Assembly: GCA_041648175.1 (NCBI GenBank)
Contig: JBAZPO010000013.1
Location: 66,544-130,543 of the forward strand
Direction of reading: 5' to 3'
Source of the DNA: Desulfobaccales bacterium
GTDB lineage: Bacteria; Desulfobacterota; Desulfobaccia; Desulfobaccales; 0-14-0-80-60-11
Length of the DNA: 64,000 nucleotides
The notes beneath the pieces are model-generated. The model ran no database searches. It was not told where the DNA came from and saw only the letters and a list, made by a program, of their open reading frames with translations. The position numbers and the translations under genes are program-made. How positions within the stretch are numbered: the stretch's first letter is position 1; each line of letters starts with the position of its first letter. Below are positions 46,006 to 54,211 of the stretch, one piece after another.

Positions 46006-47173
46006 AGCGAATGGCAGTTACCACTTCCATGCGGCTGGCTCGGAGGGAAGGATAGAGACCGGCTCCCACGCCAATCAAAACTGCGAACAGAAAAGCCAGG
46101 GTCACTCCGAATAAGAAAAGATCTTCCGGTGGGCGACTTCCGATAATATAACTCAAGACTTCCATCAAGATGCGCCCTAACCCGGCCCCCAAAAGGGCCG
46201 CCGCACCGCTCAAACAAAGGGCCTCGGAGAGGAATTGCGCCATAATGTCCCGATCTTCAGCCCCCATGGCCTTTTTTAACCCGATTTCCCGGGTACGGGA
46301 AGTCACCGCGGCCATCATGACGTTCCAGATGCCGACGCCTCCCAGAAGGAAAGTAGCGCCAGTCGCCAGGTAAATCAAAAACTCGATCCACCATGCCAGC
46401 TGCTGCACCCGTTTCAATGCTTCCCACGCCACTTCGACGTGAAGTTCTTCGGGTGATTGACAAGATTTCACGATGCCGGGAATCGCTGCCGCTACCGTGG
46501 CCACATCATCCCAGGTGTTGCAACGAACATAGGCGCGATCGGCCAGCAGCCTACCAGCCAACCGATCTTCGGCGGTGGTTATGGGGAGGATCACAGAGTT
46601 AGCCAAAGTGCTGTCGGTGACTCCTCCCAATACTCCTTCTATCAGGAAAATCTCCTGGTTAATCTCCAGCGTTTTCCCTCTGACATGGGTGTCACCGAAA
46701 ATCCTCTTGGCCAGTTCCTCTCCTAAAACACACTCCCGTTTGCGCTCAGTCACGGCATCGAGGCCGAACAGTCTTCCTGTGAGTGGCCAGAAATTGCGAA
46801 CCTGCCAAAAAGCCCCATCCACCGCAACGGCGCTGAAGCCAAATTTCTCGCCATGCCAGTTGGTTCGGGCAAACTTGGCGGAAGTCAACGTCAATTCTTT
46901 GACCCCATCCAGGCCTTTGAGGGCGGACATGGTCTGATCGCGAAACCATTGGGGCCGGTAAGACCGGGCATTATCGAAAGAAATTCTAATGATGTTGACC
47001 CCGCCAATCAGGTCTAGATTTTCATTAAAATTTCTCTTGACCTCCCGGGTCATGGTGACAATATTCAGAAACCCGGCAACGCCCAAGGCTATAGCCAGCA
47101 CCACCCCCATATAGCGGCGGCGATGACGAACCACTTGGCGCACACTAACCCGCATGAGGTCATTAAGCCTCAA
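45998..47173 (-). CDS. MacB/FtsX-type ABC permease
   Basis: This 391-residue protein has one N-terminal helix (about 23-43), a large periplasmic MacB_PCD domain and a C-terminal FtsX domain with three helices (about 260-385). The conserved REIGLKKAMGA coupling motif joins the ATPase. Unlike MacB of E. coli, the ATPase is a separate protein. Such pumps move substrates from the periplasm or outer leaflet through TolC rather than across the inner membrane. It lies 27 bases after the oxoamine synthase stop. Confidence 0.88.
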   Translation of the reverse strand: MRLNDLMRVSVRQVVRHRRRYMGVVLAIALGVAGFLNIVTMTREVKRNFNENLDLIGGVNIIRISFDNARSYRPQWFRDQTMSALKGLDGVKELTLTSAKFARTNWHGEKFGFSAVAVDGAFWQVRNFWPLTGRLFGLDAVTERKRECVLGEELAKRIFGDTHVRGKTLEINQEIFLIEGVLGGVTDSTLANSVILPITTAEDRLAGRLLADRAYVRCNTWDDVATVAAAIPGIVKSCQSPEELHVEVAWEALKRVQQLAWWIEFLIYLATGATFLLGGVGIWNVMMAAVTSRTREIGLKKAMGAEDRDIMAQFLSEALCLSGAAALLGAGLGRILMEVLSYIIGSRPPEDLFLFGVTLAFLFAVLIGVGAGLYPSLRASRMEVVTAIRYE

Positions 47174-47200
47174 GAGACGCGACCTCCGACATTACAGTAA

Positions 47201-48499
47201 TTACTCCCCCAGCATGCTGACTGCTGTGCCATTGGTACTGGGATAGGTAGTGGAAAAACCGCTCTCCTCCAGGAAAGAATCGCCATGTGTCAAGTCACAA
47301 GCCCGGATACGGTGTTTCTTAGCTAATTTTTCCAAGACATCCAGGACATAGCTAATCTGGCTTTCCTTGTGAGTGCTCATATAAGCGGTACGGATCACAG
47401 CTTGCCCACGGGGGACTGCGGGATAGATGGCAGGCAGAGCAAAAACGCCATGGTCAAACATATCGCGGGCGAATAGCGCCGCTTTTTCCTCTGCCCCGAT
47501 GTAAATAGGAATAATGGGGGATTTAGAGTTCTTAGTGATCAGGCCGATCTCCCGGTATCCAGCGTGAACATTCCGAGTAATGTCCCAGAGGCGCGTGACC
47601 CGGTCCGGGTCCTCCTCCAGGATATCCAGACAGGCTATTACCGTCGCGGTATTGCTGGCCGGAAGCGCCGCAGAAAAAATGAGCGGCTTGGAATGGTGGC
47701 GCAGATACTCCAGCACGGCATCGTCATCCGCGGCAATGAAACCGCCGATGGACGCCAGGGCCTTGCTGAAAGTGCCCATGATAAAGTCAACTCCGGAGGT
47801 GAGCCCAAAATGATCGGCCGTCCCCCGTCCTCCGCGGCCCATCACCCCTAATCCATGGGCATCATCCAGATACACGAGCAAGTCTGTATGGTTCTTTTTC
47901 AAAGCCACTAACTCGTCCAGAGGTGCCAGGTCCCCCGACATACTGAACACCCCTTCAGTGACCAGAAACAAGCACCCGTTAGCGCTTTTTTGGCGGGCCG
48001 CCGCCAACTTGCGGGCCGCCGCCGCCGCATCGTTGTGAGCAAAGGGGATCAGCCGGGCGCGTGAGGCCTGGCACCCCTCAAAGATGCTGGCGTGATTTTC
48101 ACGGTCGCAAACGATGATATCTTGGGGTGTCAACAAACAGGCTATGGACCCAAGATTGGTAGTAAAGCCGGTGGCGTGGACCACAGCTTTTTTCTTGCCC
48201 ACAAAGGCGGCTAAACGATTCTCAAGGGTCTCGTGCAAGGTCAAGTTGCCGCATAGGAATCGGGATCCCCCGGGGCCACTGCCCCACCGACTCGCAGCCT
48301 TGGCGCCTGCTTCCATTACTCTGGGATCATGAGTAAATCCCAGGTAATCATTGGACCCAATCATAATCAGACGCCGGCCTGACACCTCCACTTCCGTGCC
48401 CCAAGATCGGTCTATGGGCCGGAAATAAGGGTAAAACCCTTGTTCCTTGGCGTCTTGGACCATAAGAGCAAAAGGTTGGCAGCGGTTTCTAAGTGTCAT
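47201..48499 (-). CDS. Alpha-oxoamine synthase, serine palmitoyltransferase-like
   Basis: This 432-residue PLP enzyme of aminotransferase class I/II has YPYFRPI at 23-29 and IMIGSNDYLGFTHDP, the N-terminal pattern of bacterial serine palmitoyltransferases rather than BioF. H136 would stack on PLP, D212 and H215 lie in DDAHGLG, and the Schiff-base lysine is K246 in GTFSKALAS. The family condenses an amino acid with an acyl thioester to give an alpha-aminoketone. A C-terminal tail of about 35 residues goes beyond the usual end. It is the first gene of the eight-gene unit, with a GGAGG-like site upstream. BioF, Kbl or CqsA-like activity remains possible. Confidence 0.82.
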   Translation of the reverse strand: MTLRNRCQPFALMVQDAKEQGFYPYFRPIDRSWGTEVEVSGRRLIMIGSNDYLGFTHDPRVMEAGAKAASRWGSGPGGSRFLCGNLTLHETLENRLAAFVGKKKAVVHATGFTTNLGSIACLLTPQDIIVCDRENHASIFEGCQASRARLIPFAHNDAAAAARKLAAARQKSANGCLFLVTEGVFSMSGDLAPLDELVALKKNHTDLLVYLDDAHGLGVMGRGGRGTADHFGLTSGVDFIMGTFSKALASIGGFIAADDDAVLEYLRHHSKPLIFSAALPASNTATVIACLDILEEDPDRVTRLWDITRNVHAGYREIGLITKNSKSPIIPIYIGAEEKAALFARDMFDHGVFALPAIYPAVPRGQAVIRTAYMSTHKESQISYVLDVLEKLAKKHRIRACDLTHGDSFLEESGFSTTYPSTNGTAVSMLGE

Positions 48500-48998
48500 A
48501 AAGGTATTCTACCCCCTCCCCCTCCGGTAGGTTTACACCTTTTTATTGCTATCTTGAGAAAATGTCAATGGGATTTGTGTTCTTGAGCAGATAAGCTCCC
48601 CCATTCCCCCCATTACGGTTCCTATCCTACCACATTTGATCTCGTTTTTTGATAAAAAAAATCCCCTTTTTCAATATATCGGCAAATGTGAGAATTAAAA
48701 TAGCTTTTTTTTAATTATCCATTATTTTTAGAAAAATATCCAGGGAAATCAAAGGCCTGGACTACGTCAATGGATTTTTATTATCTTAACGCTTTTTTTG
48801 CCCCTACCTCTGGCTTGGTTAATCACAAGGATACGACGCCAGACCGAGTCAATGGAGGAACCCGCTCTGCTTCAGATATGCATATTTAGACAGAATCGCA
48901 GCCTTATTGTTAGCAGCGGGCCGAATTTCTGGCTCGATTCCTTGCATCACCTGCCCATGCGATAAATTGCCCAGGGCAAATCCAGGGTTTGAGTTTGC
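48500..48998. other. Long upstream region of the oxoamine synthase operon
   Basis: These 499 bases hold no gene. The middle (about 48640-48800) is strikingly AT-rich with several T and A tracts, unlike the GC-rich genes on both sides. It is therefore the likely promoter/leader region of the minus-strand operon that starts at 48499. No unambiguous -35/-10 pair, operator or riboswitch could be identified by eye. Confidence 0.5.
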
Positions 48999-50363
48999 CT
49001 AGGGGTTCTCCGGCTTGCCACTTAACAGCCTTTTTATCGCCTGCGCCTGCCCGGGGGTGATGGTGGGATGAGCCGTGGGGCAGAATTTGTTGAAGTCATC
49101 CGTCGTAAGGCCACCCCCTTCTCCGCCGTCACGGTTGAGCGCGGTGTAACATTTTTGGGCCGCTCGGCTTATTTCCAGATATTGGGCGGTCCACCGCGGC
49201 AGGCTCAAAATCTGTCCGCCTACCATCACTGCCAGGAGCATCCCCGCCAACGTATGCGCCCACCATTTTTTGGGAATCCGGGGGGCCAGCAGACGCCACG
49301 CCGTTCCCACCAGCAGCAGGGCGCCAATCAAGGTAAAGATACCGTAGCGGGCCACATAAGCCTGGCTGACGTGCCGCTGATAGCGGGTCAGCGAAATCAG
49401 GCAGAACGGCAGAAGATTAAGCAGAAGGGCCCAGAGAGCCAGGTGCCTTTCCGGCAACCCTCCCCAGCGCCAGATAGCCGCCAAACTTAACGTCAACAGG
49501 GTAGCGCCGGCGATGTAGGCCAGGATGGGAAAATGATAGTGACCCCAAAACAGATAAAAGAAAGGCGCGAGAAAGGCCCCGCAGAACATGTGCAATAAAT
49601 AAGTAGGGCCAGGCAAGCCTGCAAATACCCCGCGGTTATGGCTGGTGGCGGCGGGCACCCCGGCAAAGTTGAGATAGCCTGCCATGAAAACGATATATAC
49701 GGCGCCGACTACCCCGGTAACCATCCAAAAGGCGCGCCAGGAGCGCTTTTCTCCCATCAGGAGCACATACAGTGGCAGCGCCAGGAGGCCCATCAGGGGA
49801 TAATTGTGGGATAAAATGGACAATGCGGCGCACAGGCCAATGCCCCAGAGCTTGCCTCCCGACGGGGTGCGCACATAGCTGTCGGTTAAGAGCAACGCCC
49901 CCAAAAACAACCCCAGGCTGAGGGCATAGCCGAAATAGAAGGCGTTCCAGGCAATGGAGTGATGCAAGGCTGCCATAACGTAAAGGAGGCTCAGGCTTAA
50001 AGCCAGGCCAGGCTCCCAATGACGCCGGAAAAAGCTATAGACCAAAAAAGCGTTCACCCCGGTACCCAGGCAATTGATCAAAACCAAGCGCGAGTATTGT
50101 AATCCGGCAATTTTCACCAGACCATAATAAATCAAATGAAAAAAGGGGAACCACTGTTCGCCGTCAGGAGTGACCAGATATTGCCCGAAAGGGTATTGGA
50201 CCATGGCAATGAGTGCGGTCCAATCATCCATCATATAAAAAAATATCGGTTTCCAAAATATCAGGACCGGCAAGGCCATTAACAACAGCAAGACCATGAA
50301 CGGGCGGTCCGGAAGAGAAGCCGGCCTTGATTTTCCGGGATTTGACTCGTTAGCCTGTTTCAT
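48999..50363 (-). CDS. Polytopic GT-C-like membrane protein, unknown function
   Basis: A protein of 454 residues with about 10 to 11 helices. FYMMDDWTAL in the first extracytoplasmic loop contains the acidic pair expected of GT-C glycosyltransferases. ATG 50363 is chosen because GGGAG lies about nine bases upstream. An in-frame TTG at 50456 would add 31 residues but has a ribosome site directly abutting it. It is divergent from the GT2 gene at 50621. It may glycosylate a lipid-linked acceptor in the periplasm; the function is not established. Confidence 0.65.
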   Translation of the reverse strand: MKQANESNPGKSRPASLPDRPFMVLLLLMALPVLIFWKPIFFYMMDDWTALIAMVQYPFGQYLVTPDGEQWFPFFHLIYYGLVKIAGLQYSRLVLINCLGTGVNAFLVYSFFRRHWEPGLALSLSLLYVMAALHHSIAWNAFYFGYALSLGLFLGALLLTDSYVRTPSGGKLWGIGLCAALSILSHNYPLMGLLALPLYVLLMGEKRSWRAFWMVTGVVGAVYIVFMAGYLNFAGVPAATSHNRGVFAGLPGPTYLLHMFCGAFLAPFFYLFWGHYHFPILAYIAGATLLTLSLAAIWRWGGLPERHLALWALLLNLLPFCLISLTRYQRHVSQAYVARYGIFTLIGALLLVGTAWRLLAPRIPKKWWAHTLAGMLLAVMVGGQILSLPRWTAQYLEISRAAQKCYTALNRDGGEGGGLTTDDFNKFCPTAHPTITPGQAQAIKRLLSGKPENP

Positions 50364-50620
50364 GCCTCTAGGCTCCCGGCTCCTCACCCAAGCCATGGCC
50401 AGAGGTAGCAGGAGCGCCGGGGGGAAAAGATAAACCCGGTTTGCTTTCTGAGTCAATTCCTAGTATGAATTTCAAGAGACAGGCCAGCTTGGTCAGAAGG
50501 GACTTCCTTTCCCGAGGGGCCGTTAAGGGCCGGTGACGGGTGTGGCAACAGAAATTCGCAGGCTTTAACACCCGACTTTTAACCCTATATTTATATCTCA
50601 TAATCAGGAGAATGGAAAGT

Positions 50621-51421
50621 ATGTTGGCCGGAAAAAAAGTGTTGGTGGTTATGCCTGCCTATAATGCTGAACAAACCCTGGAACGCACCTTCCAGGATAT
50701 TCCTTTTGATGTGGTGGATGAAGTGCTGTTGGTGGACGACGCCTCCCACGACGAGACGGTAGCGGTGGCCCGGAAATTAGGCATCCGGTGTTTTTTGCAT
50801 GAGCGCAATATGGGCTACGGCCGCAACCAGAAGACTTGTTACACTGAGGCCCTGAAATTAGGGGCGGATATCGTAGTCATGGTCCACCCCGATTATCAGT
50901 ATTCCCCCAAAATTATCCCGGCCCTGGCTGGCTTGGTGGCCAGCGGCGAATACGAGGTGGCCATCGGCTCCCGGATTTTGGGAGGCGCCACCCGCCAAGG
51001 CGGCATGCCCGCCTATAAATATTTTTTCAACCGCTGCCTGACCTTTTTTCAGAACCTGCTCCTGGGGGCCAAGCTCTCAGAATATCATACCGGTTTTCGG
51101 GCCTTTTCCCGGAAAGTCCTGGAGACCCTGCCCCTCTGGGAGAACTCCGACGATTTTGTCTTTGACAACCAGATGCTGGCCCAGGTCATTTTCTTCGGTT
51201 TTCCCATCGGTGAAGTGTCCTGTCCCACACGCTATTTTGAAGAAGCCTCCAGCATCAATTTCCCCCGGAGTGTGAAATACGGCCTGGGAGTGCTGGTGAC
51301 GTCGGTGGAATTTTTCTTGCAAAAGCGGGGCTGGGGCTCGTTTCGCATCTTCTCGTCCCACGGCCGGGGCCTGATCCCCCAGGATTACTACACCTCCGCC
51401 CGGCTTCCCTCTTCTCCCTGA
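50621..51421 (+). CDS. Dolichol-phosphate-mannose-synthase-like GT2
   Basis: A GT-A protein of 266 residues: VLVVMPAYNAEQTLERTF, VDDASHDET, HERNMGYGRNQKTCY, a donor-metal region in VMVHPDYQYSP, and GSRILGG. It resembles DPM1/GtrB-like enzymes that load a sugar on polyprenyl phosphate, but lacks the C-terminal helices of the longer forms. The start at ATG 50621 follows AGGAG (50606-50610) with normal spacing; ATG 50612 is only one base from that site. It could supply the polyprenyl-linked donor for the divergent GT-C-like protein (inference). Confidence 0.83.
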   Translation: MLAGKKVLVVMPAYNAEQTLERTFQDIPFDVVDEVLLVDDASHDETVAVARKLGIRCFLHERNMGYGRNQKTCYTEALKLGADIVVMVHPDYQYSPKIIPALAGLVASGEYEVAIGSRILGGATRQGGMPAYKYFFNRCLTFFQNLLLGAKLSEYHTGFRAFSRKVLETLPLWENSDDFVFDNQMLAQVIFFGFPIGEVSCPTRYFEEASSINFPRSVKYGLGVLVTSVEFFLQKRGWGSFRIFSSHGRGLIPQDYYTSARLPSSP

Positions 51422-51479
51422 AGGAAATCAATCAGAACTCCTGAGCCCTTAGCTCTCTCAAAATAATGAAAAGACCGGG

Positions 51480-51503
51480 AGCACAGGCTTTCCAGCCTGT
51501 GCT
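51480..51503. repeat. Perfect 10-bp-stem hairpin
   Basis: AGCACAGGCT, a TTCC loop and AGCCTGTGCT form a perfect hairpin between the convergent GT2 gene and the deacetylase-like gene. No T-run follows, so it is more likely an interspersed palindrome than a classical terminator, although it could act as a bidirectional stop. Confidence 0.6.
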
Positions 51504-51607
51504 TGGACACCCGGGAGCGGGGTTACTAGACCTGACGCCGAAATTTTCCAAGCAGCCTTGAAAAGTGATAGGCTTTTTTATCATGGTCGCGGTGCCTTCT
51601 TTCCCCC

Positions 51608-52549
51608 TTAATCGTCCCTATCCTCTCGCAAATCTGACAACCTCACGCCCTCCACCGGCCCGGTTTGCACCAGCCAGGTGAGGAAGGAACGGATCTTGCC
51701 GACGAACCGCTGGACCGCAATTTCAGCGGGAAAAAGCCGGGAGGCCCCGGGCTTGAGCTCAGAGGAGTGGAAAAACATGGTGAGGACCCGGCCGCCCCGG
51801 CTCCGGTGGAGGCGGGCCGCCAGCCGCATGGAAGCCAGGGGATACCAGGCCGGCTGCACCCCGGCCGCGCCCACATACCGGAACGAGTTGCGCAGACACC
51901 GGCCCCAGGCTGGAGGCAACACCGCGGCCAGCCGCGTCACTAATCCCGGCGTCCCGGCCAGCACCGGCACCATGGTGACGGGAACCTCCAGAAGTTCGTG
52001 GTGGTTTTGTCCCGGGACGTGCAGCACAAAAGGGTCCGCCGGGGCAAGGAAATAGCCGGCCTCAGCCCCCTTGGGGGTGAGAGGCGCCACGCTGCTATCC
52101 ACCGAGAGATTGAACTCCGGCAGCAAACCCCATATCTGAGGCCCCGCGTCAAACCGGCCCATGCGGAAGGACCGGGGCGCATCTTCCAGGTTGGTCTGTA
52201 TCTGGTGGAGCAAATTGTCGCATTTATCCCGGAGGAGGTCCCGGGGCAGCCTTGCGGAGGATATCGGTTCGGGGTCGGGCAGATCAAGATAAGGCGGGGT
52301 GTTCCAGGGATGTAAATGAACCCCGATCTCCGCCCCATAACGATCTCGCCACCGGGTCAGGACCCGGCAGGCCGCGGGGTCCCGGGCCACCTGGTAGGTG
52401 ACCAAAAGCGTCAGGGGCAGGCCGAATTCTTCGGGGATGAACGCCAGGCGCGAAAGTTCCGCCACGTTGGTCACTCCCGGGGGCGTCCGGGGATAGTGGC
52501 CAAAAAACAGTCCCTCTTCTTCCACATCGATGGAGATCACTAGTTTCAT
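51608..52549 (-). CDS. Polysaccharide deacetylase (NodB-like) protein
   Basis: A protein of 313 residues. ISIDVE near the N-terminus gives the catalytic and metal-binding aspartate D8, and GVHLHPW (H78, H80) matches the histidine pair of the NodB fold. FRMGRFD corresponds to a later motif. No signal peptide is visible, so it may act in the cytoplasm on lipid-linked or nucleotide-linked sugars, or be a WalW-like variant. It might remove N-acetyl groups from an amino sugar such as FucNAc; the substrate is inferred. Confidence 0.75.
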   Translation of the reverse strand: MKLVISIDVEEEGLFFGHYPRTPPGVTNVAELSRLAFIPEEFGLPLTLLVTYQVARDPAACRVLTRWRDRYGAEIGVHLHPWNTPPYLDLPDPEPISSARLPRDLLRDKCDNLLHQIQTNLEDAPRSFRMGRFDAGPQIWGLLPEFNLSVDSSVAPLTPKGAEAGYFLAPADPFVLHVPGQNHHELLEVPVTMVPVLAGTPGLVTRLAAVLPPAWGRCLRNSFRYVGAAGVQPAWYPLASMRLAARLHRSRGGRVLTMFFHSSELKPGASRLFPAEIAVQRFVGKIRSFLTWLVQTGPVEGVRLSDLREDRDD

Positions 52550-52602
52550 GTAAGACGTTTTTTTCTGGTTTCCCAGCTACTGTTACGAAAAATTTTCCGT
52601 AG

Positions 52603-52619
52603 GGTGCGTCTTACGCACC
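52603..52619. repeat. Short palindrome GGTGCGT-n3-ACGCACC
   Basis: A perfect 7-bp inverted repeat with loop CTT lies between the dehydrogenase and deacetylase-like genes. The sequence belongs to a class of short intergenic palindromes seen widely in bacterial genomes. No function can be assigned. Confidence 0.5.
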
Positions 52620-52667
52620 ATTACCTTATGGCAGCGGTGGGCACGGAGTCCCGCCCCCCGGCCCTAC

Positions 52668-53879
52668 TCACCGGCCCCGCAGGTCAATGGCCACTTTAAG
52701 ACTTTTGTGGCTGCGCTTGTTGAAGGCCGCCTGAAAAGCCTTCCGGTAATCCTCCAGGCGAAAAAGGTGGGAGACCAGACCCCGGGAAGGGTAATCCCCC
52801 CGGGCCAGCAGTTCCATGGCTTTTTCATAGGTGCGGACTTTTTGGCCCCGAAAAACGCCGTGGGAGTACATAGAAGATCCGGTAAGCGTCAGCTCCCGAA
52901 ACCACAGGCTGGAGAAGTCCACCGGCCCTATGGCGCCCGCGGTTCCCACCAGAACGTAAGTCCCCCTGCCGCGCAAAGCCAGAAGTCCCTCCTGGAGTGA
53001 GCTTTGCCCGCCCACACAGTCAAAGAACAGGTCGGCGCCACCTTCCAGGTTGCCGCCCCCTAAGGTGGTGGGCACCAGCCTGGCCCCCACGGCCTCGCCC
53101 AGTTCGGCCCGGCTGGGGCTGGACAGCACGACCTCCGCGCCGCCCTCCCGGGCCAGTTCGGCCTGAAAAGGATGGCGGGCCACCGCTATTATCCGGGCCT
53201 CCGAGCCCAGGACCCGTAACAGGCGCACTAGGTGCTGGGCAATGATGCCGGCACCGTAAACCACTACGATGTGCCGATCGTCGGGAAAGTGGTCCAGGAC
53301 CGGCTGCAGCGCTGAAGCCAGAGAATCGGTGAGCACCGCCACCTCATCGGGGACGTGGTCAGGCACCCGCACCAACCGGCTGGGGTGGGCGGCCATCATT
53401 TCGGCCATGCCGCCCCCCACCCTCTGGGTAAAGCCCAGGATCACCCCGGGAGGCAGGTCGCCTTTCAGAAAATTTTCACAGAGGTTGTACTCCCCCGCGG
53501 CACACGCTGGGCATGGCGGCAGGCCTCTGACTTCACAGGGCAGCACCGGCTCCACCACCACCCGGTCGCCGACGCGCCATTCCGACCCCGGCGAAGACTC
53601 TACCACTTCTGCCACCACTTCGTGTCCCAGCACCGCCGGCAGAGACGCGTAGGGCTCCAGTAAGAAAGACTCCGCCCCTTTCAGCAGGTTCAGGTCCGAG
53701 CCGCAGATGCCGCACATAAGGGGCCGCAATACCACCCAAGGCGGCCCGGGGGGGTTGAATTCCACCGTTTGCAGCCTGAGGGGCGCCAGCCGGCCAAAAA
53801 AGGTCCGGGGCCAGAAGCGGTTCAGGCCTTTGGCCAACAGGTAGCGGGCTACTGAACGGTAATAAACCAAGGCTCTCAT
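52668..53879 (-). CDS. Zinc-dependent medium-chain dehydrogenase
   Basis: A protein of 403 residues of the MDR alcohol dehydrogenase family. CGICGSD (C56) and GHE at 85-87 hold the catalytic zinc. C115, C123, C126 and C134 form the structural zinc lobe, and VVYGAGIIAQHL is the NAD(P)-binding loop. Members oxidise alcohols, sorbitol, threonine or sugar derivatives. An N-terminal extension of about 40 residues precedes the usual start of the fold. In this locus it could act on a sugar or lipid alcohol; the substrate is unknown. Confidence 0.85.
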   Translation of the reverse strand: MRALVYYRSVARYLLAKGLNRFWPRTFFGRLAPLRLQTVEFNPPGPPWVVLRPLMCGICGSDLNLLKGAESFLLEPYASLPAVLGHEVVAEVVESSPGSEWRVGDRVVVEPVLPCEVRGLPPCPACAAGEYNLCENFLKGDLPPGVILGFTQRVGGGMAEMMAAHPSRLVRVPDHVPDEVAVLTDSLASALQPVLDHFPDDRHIVVVYGAGIIAQHLVRLLRVLGSEARIIAVARHPFQAELAREGGAEVVLSSPSRAELGEAVGARLVPTTLGGGNLEGGADLFFDCVGGQSSLQEGLLALRGRGTYVLVGTAGAIGPVDFSSLWFRELTLTGSSMYSHGVFRGQKVRTYEKAMELLARGDYPSRGLVSHLFRLEDYRKAFQAAFNKRSHKSLKVAIDLRGR

Positions 53880-54019
53880 GAGGTTGGTCTCATCGTGGGA
53901 TAAGTCTCATTTTATAATTTGTCTTAACTGGATGTTCGTATTTCTTTAAACCGAAAACGGTATTTAAGGAATCTGTTCCGGCGTGGGACGGTTGTCAAGA
54001 CCATTCTTTCTCCAAAGGG

Positions 54020-54048
54020 TTGGGGATTCCGCCGCAATGGGATATAAT
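54020..54048 (+). promoter_or_regulatory. Possible sigma-70 promoter
   Basis: TTGGGG at 54020-54025 and a perfect TATAAT at 54043-54048 are spaced by 17 bases. The -35 is a weak match, but the spacing and -10 are ideal. It would drive the radical SAM/GT4 pair starting at 54212, and the palindrome at 54074-54156 would lie in the leader. Confidence 0.35.
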
Positions 54049-54073
54049 GGCAAATAAATCGGGACTTATAGCG

Positions 54074-54156
54074 ATTGCCAAAAGTTCTTTTCCTCTTATT
54101 CCCCTCTCCCTTTTTGGGAGAGGGTCAGGGGTTAATTAAGAAAAACTTTTGGCAAT
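54074..54156. repeat. Nested palindrome with 13-bp terminal inverted repeats
   Basis: The outer arms attgccaaaagtt (54074-54086) and aacttttggcaat (54144-54156) are perfect inverted repeats. Between them sits a REP-like hairpin, cccctctccc with gggagaggg (about 54101-54131). The 83-bp unit looks like a miniature inverted-repeat element. No target-site duplication could be identified with confidence. Confidence 0.6.
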
Positions 54157-54211
54157 GAGTATACCGGCCCCGGTGCACTCATTATATCAAATATCGAGGC
54201 ACGCGGTTTTC

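Larger units (their letters stand above)
53880..54211. other. Divergent intergenic region with promoter and MITE-like palindrome
   Basis: These 332 bases lie between the minus-strand dehydrogenase and the plus-strand radical SAM gene. They contain a possible promoter (54020-54048) and a nested palindrome (54074-54156). No further gene is visible. Confidence 0.55.
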
